Positions 1 through 12,200 of a stretch of DNA of 64,000 nucleotides are shown here, one piece after another; the stretch's first letter is position 1, and every line of letters begins with the position of its first letter. This stretch comes from Cryptomeria japonica (taxonomy: Eukaryota; Streptophyta; Pinopsida; Cupressales; Cupressaceae). The position numbers were made by a program, and so were the translations under genes. Under the pieces are notes generated by a model that did no database searches, was not told the origin of the DNA, and saw nothing but the letters and a program-made list of their open reading frames with translations. The DNA is taken from contig NC_081410.1 of NCBI RefSeq assembly GCF_030272615.1, positions 504,856,942 to 504,920,941 on the forward strand, written 5' to 3'.

Positions 1-719
1 TCACAATCTAAGTTAGGTCTACAGATCACTGAGTCTAGATCATCCCTAACTCATCTCCAATTCTCTAGTTTGCCCAGCTTCCGCTAGACAAAAACACTTA
101 TATAGTCATAGACATAGGGCCTCCCAACTGGTCGATCCCTGTCCGCTAATGGGTGAGTGAAGTTTATGTTCTCCCATGACCAAATTTGTAGCAGTGTAGC
201 TCCAACTGATAAGCTAGTAGAACCAAGGTATACCACTCGATGAAGATCATGATACAAATGCGCTAACATACAAGAACCCCATGAATATCGTGTACCCTGT
301 GTAATCATACTATCCGACACTCGACCTCAACCGATAGAAAGTCCCTTCGACCTATAGTCGGGACATAAGAATTCTCCCACAAATCTTGCTAACATAGAAG
401 GTAATGGATCATACAGATCTAGCATGTCCTACCATGAGATGTCAGAGCTGAAGATCTTGTCATCATCAAATATCCTCCTGAGCGCATCAGTACCACCCTG
501 CTCGATCACATCGTACATAACTATATCTCCTACCACTAGAATCCACAAAATCCAGTAGATGTCCTCTGGAGTCACTGTCATCTCACTGGTGGGTAGATGA
601 AAGGTGTTATGCTCACTATGCCACCTCTCGGCCAATGCAGTCAACAAACCACTATTAATCCTATACAGGGGAATCTGAAGAAATGAAGACAATCTGCATC
701 TAGCAATGATATCAAGATC
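1..719 (-). pseudogene. Antisense plant-mobile-domain (PMD) gene remnant, cut by the window edge
   Basis: Translation of the minus strand in one frame aligns closely with the PMD protein encoded at 15200-17182. Shared blocks include LTALAERWHSE, FHLP..EMTVTPED, a TRY-WG-C-LAHLYH block and, at the window edge, GKLENWR followed by VRDDLDSVI. The PMD family is known from plant proteins such as MAIN/MAIL1 and from retrotransposon-carried genes. The frame is preserved but broken by several stops (TAG near 429, a TGA where the homologue has Trp, a TGA where it has Arg). It is the middle of the domain; the C-terminal part lies outside the window. It is probably the antisense gene of an older Tat-like element whose 5' part is off the left edge. 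The homology to the other copy is clear; the assignment to an element is inferred. Confidence 0.75.
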
Positions 720-1020
720 AACTTATACTAGACAAGGTATCGTCTTCCATGTCTTCAGGTATAGATCTCGAGACCGTTGTATGCCTAAATCCTCCTACAA
801 TCATATCACATCATTGTATCAATATTTGACTAATCAATCTATCTATCAACCTAATTAGCTCATGTGAGATTTCAATCAATCTCGGTGAGCACCTATCATT
901 GACTCTCATTCATCATAAGGTTCAATCATCATCTATCCTATCCAACATTAACATCACGATAATCAAAATCGATAAAAAATAAATCAAAATGGAGGAAACA
1001 AAATCAACTTTTTACCCCTC

Positions 1021-1410
1021 TTGTATGCATGCGCTAAACTGTACCACCAAAGCACTAAAAAATTGCACTTAGGTGCCAAAAACATCAATGCTCTACTCTG
1101 CGCCATGTAAGTGCTAATCTATGGCACCAAAATGCTAAAACTGAGATATGCGCTAAAAGATTACATGGATGCGCTAAACAAAACACCGAATGCGCTAAAT
1201 CTATCTATGTGCTAGAGAATCACTGCTATGCACCAAAATCATACATCTACGCGCTAAAAGACCAGATGCGCTAAAAAATCCATTCTATGTGCTACTAAAT
1301 TTACCCAATGTGTTAATCTAGAACCCTACTTTTAAAATGCTAAAAAACCTACCAAATGCGCTAAACAATGTAGTCTATGCGCTAAAATGTGAAAAGACAT
1401 GCTAAAATTT
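1021..1410. repeat. Dispersed short-motif array, consensus ATGCGCTAAA
   Basis: About a dozen copies of a 9-10 nt motif (ATGCGCTAAA and near variants such as GCACTAAA or GTGCTA) are spaced 15-40 nt apart without a fixed period. The array lies just upstream, in the antisense reading direction, of the PMD remnant. That is the same relative place as the intron array in the complete element at 17.58-17.86 kb, but the motif differs. Confidence 0.7.
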
Positions 1411-1990
1411 GAAAAAAAATGTGCCATTTTAAAAAAAAAATTAACAATAGGAGGATCTCGGGGTATGAAGCGGTGGGCCACACACTGGAAGTCGCTGAAA
1501 ACGTCGAACTAGCTCAAATCCATGAGTGTCATAAGGGATCACCATTTTTGCCTTAGAGCTCAAATTTTCAAATCACTATGTGCAAATGAAATGAAATTGT
1601 AAATCTTTTTCACTTTTTAGCTTATTAAGGGGTGAAAAGGGGGGCCAATTAAGTGGCATTGTATTTCTCACTTATCAAATTAATTTTTATATGCACCATC
1701 ATTCTCTCATTTTTATTGGGAGATGAATTGATCAAAAAATCCTAAAAATTCAGAAATCTTCAAAAAATTCAAAAAAATTAATAAAATCGTAAAAATTTCA
1801 AAAATCATAAAGAAAAAACTCTAAAAAATTGAAAATTCTTTGGTTCATCGCCTGAGAGGGCATACACGCATTATCACACAATGTTTGAGGTCTGGGGTAA
1901 AAACCAATTTTTTTATCAGTATACGGAGCGTCTGGGGCATCAAGTGATTTTTTCTTTGAACCAACATATGGAAAACACACACTAGTACAT
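1411..1990. other. Non-coding AT-rich stretch with a purine tract
   Basis: No gene is visible. A purine-rich run at about 1625-1646 (AAGGGGTGAAAAGGGGGG) could be the polypurine tract of the older element to which the PMD remnant belongs, with a 3' LTR following. I could not define LTR ends. Confidence 0.3.
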
Positions 1991-2163
1991 TTGGGGTCAT
2001 TTTCCGATGAGCGTTCGTCGGAGTTCAGACAACAAAATGTTGGAATTCTGACAAAATTGGGAGAAAATCCTCGTCGCTATTTTTTTGTCAGAAATTCTGA
2101 CGACGGGCTACACATCAGAAATCCGACTTCTCCATGTCAGAAATTTCTATGGAGCAGTGGCAT

Positions 2164-2530
2164 ATTTTTTTGATGAGGAGACGTCAGAATTCTAACCTGT
2201 GTACGATGATGAGACGTAGGACACACCTCTCTTTTTTCAATGAGGAGATGTTGGAATTTCGACGTGTGTGCGACAATGAGATGTAGGACACACTCCTCTT
2301 TTTTCGACAAGGAGAAGTTGGAATTTTGACGTGTGTACGACGATGAGACGTAGGACATGCCCCTCTTTTTTTGACGACGAGACGTTGGAATTCCGACGTG
2401 TGTGCGACAATGAGATGTAGGACACACTCCTCTTTTTTTGACGAGGAGACGTTGGAATTCTGACGTGTGTACGATGATGAGACGTAGGACACACTCATCT
2501 TTTTTCGACGAGGACACGTCGGGATTTTGA
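2164..2530. repeat. 67-bp tandem repeat, about 5 copies
   Basis: The landmark TAGGACAC recurs at 2217, 2284, 2351, 2418 and 2485, an exact 67-bp period. Each unit holds a partly palindromic core (TTGGAATTCCGACGTGTG or close) and a pyrimidine run ending the unit. Open frames across it on the minus strand are a by-product of the period not being interrupted by stops. Related GGAATTC cores precede it from about 2010 and follow to about 2705. Confidence 0.85.
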
Positions 2531-2717
2531 CGACTACGACCACTAACGAGGTTGCATCCTGCAACTTTTTTGTCGTCGTAGCTATGGTATCCTCATTGCA
2601 TAAATGGTTGTGTGCATCAGAAAGCCAATGAAAACTACGACAACAAGAACGTTGCAGGTACGACAACCTCGTCGGTTGTCTTGTGGTGTTCGTCGGAATT
2701 CCGACATTCCCCAACAT

Positions 2718-2745
2718 TGTTATATATATATATATATATATATAA
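2718..2745. repeat. (AT)n microsatellite
   Basis: Uninterrupted alternating T/A run. Confidence 0.95.
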
Positions 2746-2964
2746 CAATTTTTTTATGCAAGTTGACTTCCCTATATATATGGGATGCAGGCCAACTATA
2801 GGATTTTGATGCATTGAATGAAATGCCATGTGAAATACAAGATTTGTGTAATGTCCCCATTCTTGAACTATTCCCACTAAAGCAGTAAGGTACATTTTTG
2901 GACAAGGAGTGACAGTCATCATACACCATTAGCATTTAGGAGATAGTAAATTTTGTTAGAAGTA

Positions 2965-2969
2965 AATAT
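2965..2969. repeat. Left target-site duplication AATAT
   Basis: Matches 19158-19162 exactly and directly abuts the TG of the 5' LTR. Confidence 0.9.
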
Positions 2970-3747
2970 TGTAGACACTCAAAATTGTCATGTCTAATTA
3001 AATAAATATTTTATTTATTTAATTATCTAAGCTTAATTCTTCTATTAATTAAATAAATCTTTATTTATTTAATTAATTCATTTATCCTCTTCTAGCCTTA
3101 TTTCTCATTTAAATAAATACATTTATTTATTTAAATTATCATTTTCCTAAATTAAATAAATATCTTATTTATTTAATTATCCTACTTCTTCTATTAATTA
3201 AATAAATCTTTATTTATTTAATTAATTCACTAGCTTTTTCTACCTATGACACATGTCATTCATCTCTTAATTCCTACACTACCTACCCCTTTCATTATTT
3301 TGGTATTTCTTTTACCTACCCTCTAATCCTAGCCGACCTCTCTTTTTACACCTCTCAATCTTAACCCTCCATTTCATATTGTGTCTTCTATTTAAGAAGA
3401 TGCCTCCTTCATTGTAAAACCCTAATGACTAATGACTGATTTTGGAGTACTTGGTTACACTACGATCCTACTTGCAACCACATTCTGTTCTTTGTTGAGC
3501 TCTTGTGCATATAAAAATCTGAGAGCAAATATATCAAGCAAGATCAATGGAGATAGGAAGAATGGAGATCAAAACCCTATTGGACATGTGATGGTATAAT
3601 CTTTGTGATTTTGAGTTATTTGCATTGTCTTAGGTAATCTTCATATGTTATGGTGGATCTTTGTTCATTGTTAGGCTAGGGTTTAGTGGTTGGATTCATT
3701 TAGCCTTTCAATACTGTTATTATTGTTATCCATTTTCACCATATACA
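2970..3747 (+). repeat. 5' LTR of the Tat element
   Basis: 778 bp, with TG...CA ends. The U3 part holds five consecutive near-perfect AT palindromes (2996-3024, 3044-3077, 3107-3136, 3150-3178, 3193-3226). A TATA-like TATTTAAG at 3389-3396 precedes the likely transcription start. It differs from the 3' LTR at four places that I can see: near 3229, near 3350, in the ACTTGG(T/C)TACAC stretch, and in CACATTC(T/C)GTTC. Confidence 0.95.
3389..3396 (+). promoter_or_regulatory. Probable LTR TATA box (TATTTAAG)
   Basis: It sits about 420 bp into the LTR, followed about 25-30 bp later by a C-rich start region. Position and sequence are typical of plant LTR promoters; no direct evidence of use. Confidence 0.5.
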
Positions 3748-3775
3748 TTTTGCCACGCCCGGTGGGACTCTTGTC
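3748..3775 (+). promoter_or_regulatory. Candidate primer-binding site region
   Basis: Directly after the LTR the sequence reads TTTTGCCACGCCCGGTGGGA. The GC-rich block looks like the complement of a tRNA acceptor/T-arm end, which is where minus-strand priming starts in LTR elements. I cannot name the tRNA with confidence. Confidence 0.4.
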
Positions 3776-3857
3776 CCTTTGCATTTAACATTTTTGTTGC
3801 AGATTTTGCATTTTTGAAGTTGCAGATCGGACAATTTTCGACGACATTTTAGGTTTT

Positions 3858-4115
3858 TCCGCGTCTGCGAGCGTTCGGATCGCGTTTTTGTGTTTCAGAA
3901 GTGTCTGCAATATCGTGAATCGCATCTGTGTTTTTGTCAGAATTTATTTTGCAGGTTTTTGGAGCCGCGTCTGTGAATTGAAAACGCGTCTGTGTCGAAT
4001 CTGCCCACGTCTGTGTTCGGAAAAAACGTCTGCGTTCTGTGAGCGCGTCTGTGCATCACAGAACCGCGTCTGTGTCATACAGACGCGTTTGTGTCTGGTA
4101 TAACTGCGTCTGTGC
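3858..4115 (+). repeat. Leader motif array 1, core GCGTCTGTG
   Basis: About 11 copies of (C)GCGTCTGTG or one-base variants (GCATCTGTG, GCGTTTGTG, GCGTCTGCG) are irregularly spaced by 12-35 nt. Two pairs form perfect hairpins: CGCGTCTGT/ACAGACGCG at 4065-4073 and 4079-4087, and TCTGTG/CACAGA at 4048-4053 and 4057-4062. The array lies in the long untranslated leader of gag-pol. Confidence 0.85.
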
Positions 4116-4568
4116 TTTCTGTTTTGCAATTTTCAAATTTTTCTTTGATTCGGGTTTTCGGATTTTATACTTAGGGTTTCAGATCTGGTTTATTTTCGGC
4201 TAACCCTTACAGATCTAGCTAACTAAGTTTGTGCAGCTTGCTTTGGAGGCAAAAATGTTTTTGTTGAAGGTCCCTTTTTCACAAAGTCTTTTGGGTTTTC
4301 TAAAATTTACCTAACTTGTGTTCTTGCAGGAAGGGGTTATCATTTGAAACAACCCAAACTACTAACAATTTTGTTGCAGGGCCTTTGCTAGGGTTTTGTA
4401 ATTTTGTTGTGTGCCTTGTTTTCATAGATTAGCAAACACTTCCATTGGTGCACTAAAATTGAATCATTGTCTTTTGTGTTTTGAGCAATAGGCTCTTTTT
4501 GTTCAATCTTTAGAGGGTCTGTCTTCCCATGTGGTCATTAGGACTACTAGTGAGAAGAGAACGACCCA

Positions 4569-4640
4569 AGTGGTAGCGAGGAAAACCCACCTCATCCAAA
4601 CCACTATAATCAAATGTATTCATGGTGAAAACTATGAATA
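4569..4640 (+). other. Leader stem-loops, one displaying GGTGAAAACT
   Basis: TATTCAT at 4617-4623 and ATGAATA at 4634-4640 form a perfect 7-bp stem with GGTGAAAACT as the loop. Just upstream AGTGGT (4569-4574) can pair with ACCACT (4600-4605), enclosing a GAGG/CCTC pair. The GGTGAAAAC word recurs three times in the hairpins after pol. A role in packaging or translation is only a guess. Confidence 0.4.
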
Positions 4641-5318
4641 ACGTGTGTTGATTAGTTCATACCGACACTATGTCTCCCCATAAACCCGTTTGATCAAATT
4701 TATTTGATCATTTGTAGGGCGTAACCCCTACCGACTGGGAGCCTTCTGTATTTACAGAGCTGAAAGTGCCGCATGTATGGCCACATGAGCGGATGCCCTT
4801 ACTAGCACCTTTTTGTTTTAGAAGCCCAAATCCTTCTAGTTGTTGGGGCAAGAGGTCGGACCTCTGGTAGCGGCCCACACACATACGGTTCTTAGTAGAG
4901 ATACAAAGTTCGCCATGGGGAGTTTTCATGGGGACTGATGCTTGGCTGACCCGAGAAGTGAGTGCCGAGGGTGGAGCCAGTGAGGTCAAGCATCTAAGTA
5001 TCCGCTCTGAATAGCGTAGCCTCGGGGGTAAAACCCTATGTGGGATCAACAACTATTGTCTTGGCCAGCCCTAAGATTTGTGCTTGTCTTATGCTAAACA
5101 CTCAAACATTCAAGACTAAACAACAAAACATTGTGTCTTTTGTGTCTTCAAGTGTATGCAAAACTTTTTACATCAAACAACACACTTTTGGAGTCTAGAC
5201 AGTTTGCAAACATTGAGTCATCAACATTGTGTCCTCTTGTCACGAAAAACAGTCAAACAGTCGGATTTGGTCACAACAAAACAACTTCACAGATTGGAAA
5301 AATTGCACGAAGTTTACA
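4641..5318 (+). other. Leader of the Tat element, no gene seen
   Basis: This untranslated leader holds short GC-rich blocks around 4720-5040, where a minus-strand open frame of about 114 codons occurs. I see no protein family in it. Confidence 0.5.
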
Positions 5319-5490
5319 GAAACGCATCTGTGTCTGTTTTAACTGCGTCTGCGTAATCTAAGCGCGTCTGTGAAGGGCAGAATAGCGTCTGTGTTTTTAT
5401 CAGCGTCTGTGTCCAAATGAGAAGCGTCTGTGTCTGGGAATCGCGTCTGTAAAGCATACAGAGGCGTTTGTGTCAGGAATTGAAAACTTT
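5319..5490 (+). repeat. Leader motif array 2, core GCGTCTGTG
   Basis: Eight copies of the same motif as in array 1, in the same orientation, spaced 13-25 nt. A TCTGT/ACAGA pair near 5447-5461 forms a small hairpin. The two arrays are separated by 1.2 kb of leader without the motif. Confidence 0.85.
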
Positions 5491-6032
5491 AACAGTCCAG
5501 CAAACAAAGAAAATCAGTTTCGGAATACTTGAGCTTCCTAGGTTGTCTCTTCAGGTTTCATCTAGCATTCAACCTGTCCTAAGGTCTCATACAGTCCATC
5601 ATTGCTTTACATCTCATTTTACATTCATACTTGTCTAAAAACTTGAGTCAAAAAGGTCACTTGCTTGTCCTCACTATACTCTTTCAACACACTACATACA
5701 ACTACACTTTGCTAAGTGGTCCCTCATCAAGGTTTCTTACCTTTGGGTCTCATTTGGTCTTACTTAGGGTTAAGGTCAGCTTACCTCATCAAGAGAAACT
5801 ATCCTCTCTTTGGAAGTCACACCTACTCTACTACTTACATACTTGGTCTTACATTTTGGACATTGCAAGTACACCTCAAGATTCATTTACATTCCATACA
5901 ACTCTTGGTCTTCCATACTCTTTTCACTTTTCATCTAGTCTCTCACATCTTAGTCAAACACCTAGTTCATGGTTGAAACCCGCCTTCAAAAAATCTAGGA
6001 GAATAGCTAAAGAATCTCAAGAGTCCACAAAC

Positions 6033-6185
6033 ATGAGTTCTTATGAGTATGACAATGATTTATTCTACAATCCTGAGCACACTACATTACCAGACATGAA
6101 TGTTTATAGAAACAATCCAAATGTGGAAAGCGCAAATACTATAAACAACAATGCTACACACAATGACAATGTTGACAACTCTTGA
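6033..6185 (+). pseudogene. Likely true N-terminus of Gag, cut off by TGA
   Basis: ATG at 6033 (MSSYEYDND...) is in the same frame as the long gag-pol frame starting at 6216. Only a TGA at 6183-6185 separates them, and the intervening codons read through smoothly. The polyprotein therefore probably starts at 6033 and the Met at 6216 is internal. The stop is one C-to-T change from an Arg codon. The frame is also open upstream of 6033 to about 5631, but that stretch looks non-coding. Confidence 0.55.
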
Positions 6186-6215
6186 ATACTATCAGTAGAC
6201 ATAGAAGAATCCATA

Positions 6216-9200
6216 ATGAATCCTCATTTCAATAGATTGGTTGAAGAGATAATGAGGAGAGATCGTCAATACTTTTTACACATGATGGCACAAAGTGGAG
6301 CTAAAATACCGCATGATTTTGACTTATCTCAACTTATGGAAAGTCGACCCTCACAACAAACTCAACCCAACATGGATCAAAGGAGACCAAATAGTGGAGG
6401 AAATAGAGGACCGAATAATATGATGCCTGAGTCACCATCAGTTTTGCTTCAAAAACCAGAAATCCCACATACACAAGCTCAAACATATGATACTTACCTT
6501 CGAAGACCATCATGGAAGCCTTATGCAGATAGATATGCTCAATCACATGCTCAAGGTATGGATCAATCAAAACAAGTAGATACTCAAAGACATCCTCAAA
6601 ATTTTGACACAAGGAGACCTCATGTCAAAATTGGGGGCAACCCAATGGAAAATGAAATGCCTATTGAGTATGGTATATATGCACAAAACAGATATGGGGT
6701 CCCTCAACATGAAGTTATGCCAAGTGCTCCATATATGCCGCAACAATATAGACCTCCATATGGACATGTCTACGATCAGTATCATCCATACATGCAACAA
6801 GCTCCTCCTCAAATGGGTGTTTCAAACATGGGGTATGCTACAAGAAATCAATCTCCTCCCAAGAATAATTTGGAACAACAAATTAGAGATCTACAAAAGA
6901 AGATGGAGGACATGAGTACATCAAAACCAACATACACTATGAGAGATATATGTCCTTATCCCTTTGATAAGAGCATTCCAATGCCCCCATTTCCTGCACA
7001 CTTTGTGACGCCAAAATTTGACAAATATAGAGGGAGAGGAGACCCCAAGGCACACATAAGACAATTCTTCACAGCCTGCATTGAGGTAGCGGCAGAAGAA
7101 ACATACTTGATGAGGTTGTTTCCACAAAGCTTAGGCGATCAAGCTATGGAATGGTTTTCTCAATTACCTCCCGGTATTAAGTCATGGGGTGACTTGGCAG
7201 AGGCATTCATTCAGCATTTCTCCTACAACATAGAAACAGATGTCTCAGTTACTACCTTGTGCAATACTAAACAAAAGGAAGGAGAATCTTTTGCAACATT
7301 TTTACAAAGATGGAGAAACTTAGCTAGCAGATGCTCTTGCGAAATCCCGCAGAAACAAATGGTGGAAATGTTCACACAAAATGTTAACAAGGCTATTGGC
7401 TATGATCTCAGAAAAGCTTGTTTGTCTACATTCAAGGATGTTATTGAAAAAGGCCTAGCAACAGAAAAGGTCTTAATTGAACAAGGAGTTATCAAGATAT
7501 TTAAAGAAAACAAAGATGACTTTAAAGGAAAGGACAAACCAAAATTTTGGAACAAGAACAAGAATACAGTTAATGATGGTGTTGTTGATGCCAATACGAT
7601 GCGACCCAAATTCATCTTTTTAGGATCAAGTTCTACAAACAATCAAGTGAATACTCAAACAACTTCTAGACCACGAAGGAAGTACACTCCATTGGGAGAA
7701 CCACTTGAATCAGTATTCAAAAAGCTTGTGGCGAACAAAGTGATAACAGTTCCAGATTTTCCTCCATATGAGCCAAAGGTCAAACCTAATTGGTGGAATG
7801 ATGATGAGTATTGTGAGTTTCATAAGAGAAAGGGTCACAAGACAGGTAATTGCCATCGATTGAAGAACATTGTGCAAGATCTCATTGATATAGGCGACAT
7901 TGAGATTGAGGGACATTCATCTAATCAAGAGCATGAGATGTTTAAGGAACAGTTCCCAAAACACGACAAAGGAAAAGGCAAAGTCACAGATGATCAAGCC
8001 AATTACACTAGAGCACCTTACAATTATGATTCTACTATCAATCACATCTCGATGGACAATCATATTTCTACTATTACTATCAAGAACAAAAATCCTGAGA
8101 ATCCTTCTCAGAGACCCAAGATTGTCCTAAAGGGTGTGGGATCTTCCTCCGAGTCTACTTCTGAATGTCATGTTACAACTCGTCGAGGTAAGATTACGTT
8201 GCCAGGTGCCTCAACTAAGAATACCAATTCTTCATCAATCAAGCCTGAGTATGACCTTGTAGAACAGTTAGGGAAGACACCCGCGCTCATCTCCATTCTT
8301 GAGCTTCTACGCATATCCCCTGCTCATAAAGCTATCCTTGACAAAATCTTGAGAGACACTGCCGTCCCTACTGATCTGAATGTGGACCAGTTCCAAGCCA
8401 TGGTGGGATACCTATCTGTTCCACACTCCCTCACATTCACAAAAGCTGATGATGCCTCCATAAGTCAGCCACATAATGCACCTTTACACGTTGAAGCCTT
8501 TATACATAAACATCGAATAAAGCGAGTCCTGATAGATGGAGGAGCAGGTCTAAACATTTGTACTTTGAGCACCATTAGACAATTGGGATATTCTGACAAA
8601 GCTGTGAATTCTACAAACCAAATCACCATCAAGGCCTATGATGATGAAGAGTGTTCATCCAAGGGCACAGTTACCTTACCGCTAAGAATTGGGCCAGTCA
8701 CAAAGGATGTGGTTTGTCAAGTCCTAGATCTGGATCTCACATATAACATATTGCTAGGACATCCTTGGATTTATGAAATGAGGGCAGTCCCATCGACATA
8801 CCATCAATGCATTAAGTTTCCTCATAATGGAATCGAGGTAACGGTCAACGGTGATCCAAATCCGTTCATATATTGCAATAACTTGAGATCACATACTGAG
8901 ACTATAATTCCCAGTAATCGTGAGGCTACTCCTTCTTCGACGTACATTGATCCTAAGTCATTAAAACCCTTGAAATCCAAACAAGGTGAACTTAGAAGCA
9001 AGTTTCAAGACAAAGGCATGGGAGAATACACTTTGAATCAGACAATGTTTTTACGACAAGTCATGAGTTCTCCAAAAGAATATGGGAGGCCACATCCTAA
9101 CAAGCAAATCTCCATCATGATACTCAAATGGGATACTACTACCTTTCAAAGATGGGGTGAACTAGAAGAGGAAAATTTATACAAAATGCTCTACAAAGAT

Positions 9201-12200
9201 GTTGAAGAGGACACACAAGATCAGATTATTATACCCTGTGAGAACTATGGCAAAGGCTTCAAAATTCTGCAAAGATTCGGGTATGATGGAAAAAGCCCTC
9301 TCGGGTTACGCAAAGAAGGCGTCATGGAGCCCTTACAACCTGAGTTAACTACAAGAAGGGAACGCTCAAAGGGACTTGGTTTTCTGAATTCCAAGATACA
9401 CAATAAAAGAACAAAAGAGGCATTGCGAATCAAAGTTGCCGAAATTCAACAAGAGGACTACCATTCCACAGATTCTAATGAGTGGGAATGGGGTTCAGAC
9501 AAATCCTCCAGTGACTATGAGCTCACCGAGACATTCAGAGAACCAGATGAACCCACAAAAGAGGAGGAATTTTACAAAAAGTTCAGAGTTGGTCAAGAAC
9601 CAACCCATAAGGATCCCGCACAGTCTTCGTTTCAAGGTCCTAGGTTGAAATCGCATAGGATGAGGACACCTGTCCCTGAAGGCGCTACTAGTGACGATAA
9701 TTTGGATTCGCTCGCGATCAAAACTGATGAGGAGAGTGCCATCGATGACCTCGACGATTGTCTTGACATACCTGAATATAACCACATCTTCACTCTTCAC
9801 CCTGCAAACTCTGAAAACACTAAAGAACTTCCCCTTGTTCACCCCCAACTCATTGACTGGGATCATGAAGGACCAGCACAATTTGATACATTTCAAAATG
9901 ACGAAGCTATTATCGACTATCTTGGCATACGAGATGATCTTCCCCCTGGAGACCACAAAGCAGGATACACCATAGAACTCAACAACATGGCATATTTTGG
10001 TGAGGGTGTCGGGCCTTCTAGTCGCAAAAATGTGAAAATAAGAACAAATCAAGGGTCTTATGGTGAAAACCACACTGTGGCGCTATCTGACTCCAAAAAA
10101 GTAAAAAGAAAGGATGTATCTGAGGGCGAAAATGTCTTTGAGGCACCCGAAGATGGAAGGCTCGACATTCTCCCAGCATCATATGAGGAAAAATCATCCA
10201 TGTTGGTAGAGGAGACTATAAAGACAAACATTGGTACGGAAGAGGTTCCACACAACATATTCCTGGCTCAATCCTTGACAGAGTTTGAGAGGGCAAAATT
10301 CATAAGCTTCTTCAAGGAACGACAAATCAACTTTGCATGGTCATACACTGATATGCCTGGATTAGATCCGGATCTGGTAATGCATCATTTGATAGTCAAA
10401 CTGGGGGCAAAGCCAGTAAAACAGAAATTAAGGAAAATGCACCCGCAAGTGGCATTACTAGTCAAGGCAGAGCTGGAAAAATTATTGGATGTCGGTTTCA
10501 TACGCCCAATTGATTATCCCGAATGGATCTCCAATCTAGTACCTGTCAGTAAACCAGATCGCAGCATAAGGATATGTACAGATTTCAGAGACATCAACAA
10601 AGCTTGTCCGAAAGATGACTTCCCATTACCAAACATTGACTTTATCGTTGATCTCACAGCAGGTCATGAAATGCTATCTTTAATGGACGGATTTTCTGGA
10701 TATAATCAAATCAGGATTGCGCCTGAAGATCAACATAAAACATCATTCACTTGTCCATGGGGAACCTTCTGTTGGAATGTCATGCCTTTTGGGCTGAAAA
10801 ATGCAGGCGCTACTTATCAAAGAGCGATGACCACTATTTTTCATGATCTCATGCACATAACAGTGGAAGATTATGTTGATGATCTCTTGGGAAAATCAAT
10901 AGACAGAGATACACACTTGGACATACTTTTAGTTGTCTTTGATCGGCTGGAAAAATACAAAGTAAGATTAAATCCAAAGAAATGTGTCTTTGGAGTAACC
11001 TCAGGGAAGCTCCTAGGATTCATTGTGTCTAAAAGAGGAATCAAGGCCGATCCAGCAAAAGTCAAGGCTATCTTGGACATGCCGCCACCGAGGAATATCA
11101 GTCAACTTCGATCTTTACAAGGGAGACTCCAATCCATACGAAGATTCATAGCACAACTTGCAGATAAGTGTAATCCTTTCCAGCACCTGCTACACAAAAA
11201 CATCAAGTTCAAATGGGATGAGAACTGTCAACAGGCTTTTCAGGCGCTCAAAGACTATCTTTTGAACCCACCAGTTTTGATGCCACCAATTCCAGATCAA
11301 CCTTTGTTACTCTACATATCAGCTACTCCAACGGCACTGGGGGCACTCTTAGCACAACAAATACCTGATGGCAAGGAAAAAGCAGTATACTATATCAGTC
11401 GCACACTGGTGGGATATGAGCTAAATTACACACCAATCGAGCGTGCCTGTCTCGCTGTGGTCTTTGCTTCACTAAAATTACGCCATTATATGCTCACTCA
11501 CAAGACTAAGTTGATTGCCAGAATTGATCCACTAAAATATCTTCTCAACAAAGCTACACTTACTGGGCGGCTGGCCAAGTGGGCAATGATTCTGAGTGAA
11601 TTTGACATCGAGTATGTAGACAGAAAAGCAATAAAAGGACAAGCAATTGCAGATCAATTGGCAGATGCTCCCATGATAGATGATGTTCCTCTACAGTCAG
11701 AATTTCCAGATGAAGCAATTTTAACAATATCACATGTGAAGCCATGGCAACTATACTTTGATGGCTCATACACACAGCATGGAGCAGGAGCGGGTATTCT
11801 CTTTATAACTCCCCAAGGCGATTCTATACCAAAGTCATACCGCTTATCATTTCCTTGCACCAACAATATAGCGGAATATGAGGCTTTAACAACTGGATTA
11901 AGAATTGCAGTTCAATGGAAGATCCAAGAACTTCGCGTTTTTGGGGATTCTCAACTAGTCATCCATCAAGCAACTGATGATTACCAAACAAAAGATGAAA
12001 AGCTAATGCCTTACAAACAACTGGTAGATGATTTGAAACAACACTTCACAAAGATAGATTTTGAGCAGATACCAAGAGAACAGAATCGTGCTGTAGATGC
12101 CATGGCTACGATTGCTTCGCTCATTGATCTACCACAAAATGAGACTTGCTATGAGTTCCTGGTAGATAATCTGTTGATTCCTTCATACGAGATCACTCCT

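Noticed and set aside
2137-2717. Several 85-177 codon frames on the minus strand
   Set aside because: They are produced by the 67-bp repeat; the peptides only repeat the unit.
4708-5052. 114-codon minus-strand frame in the gag-pol leader
   Set aside because: No family resemblance, no splice or start context, and it lies in an untranslated leader; chance is likely.
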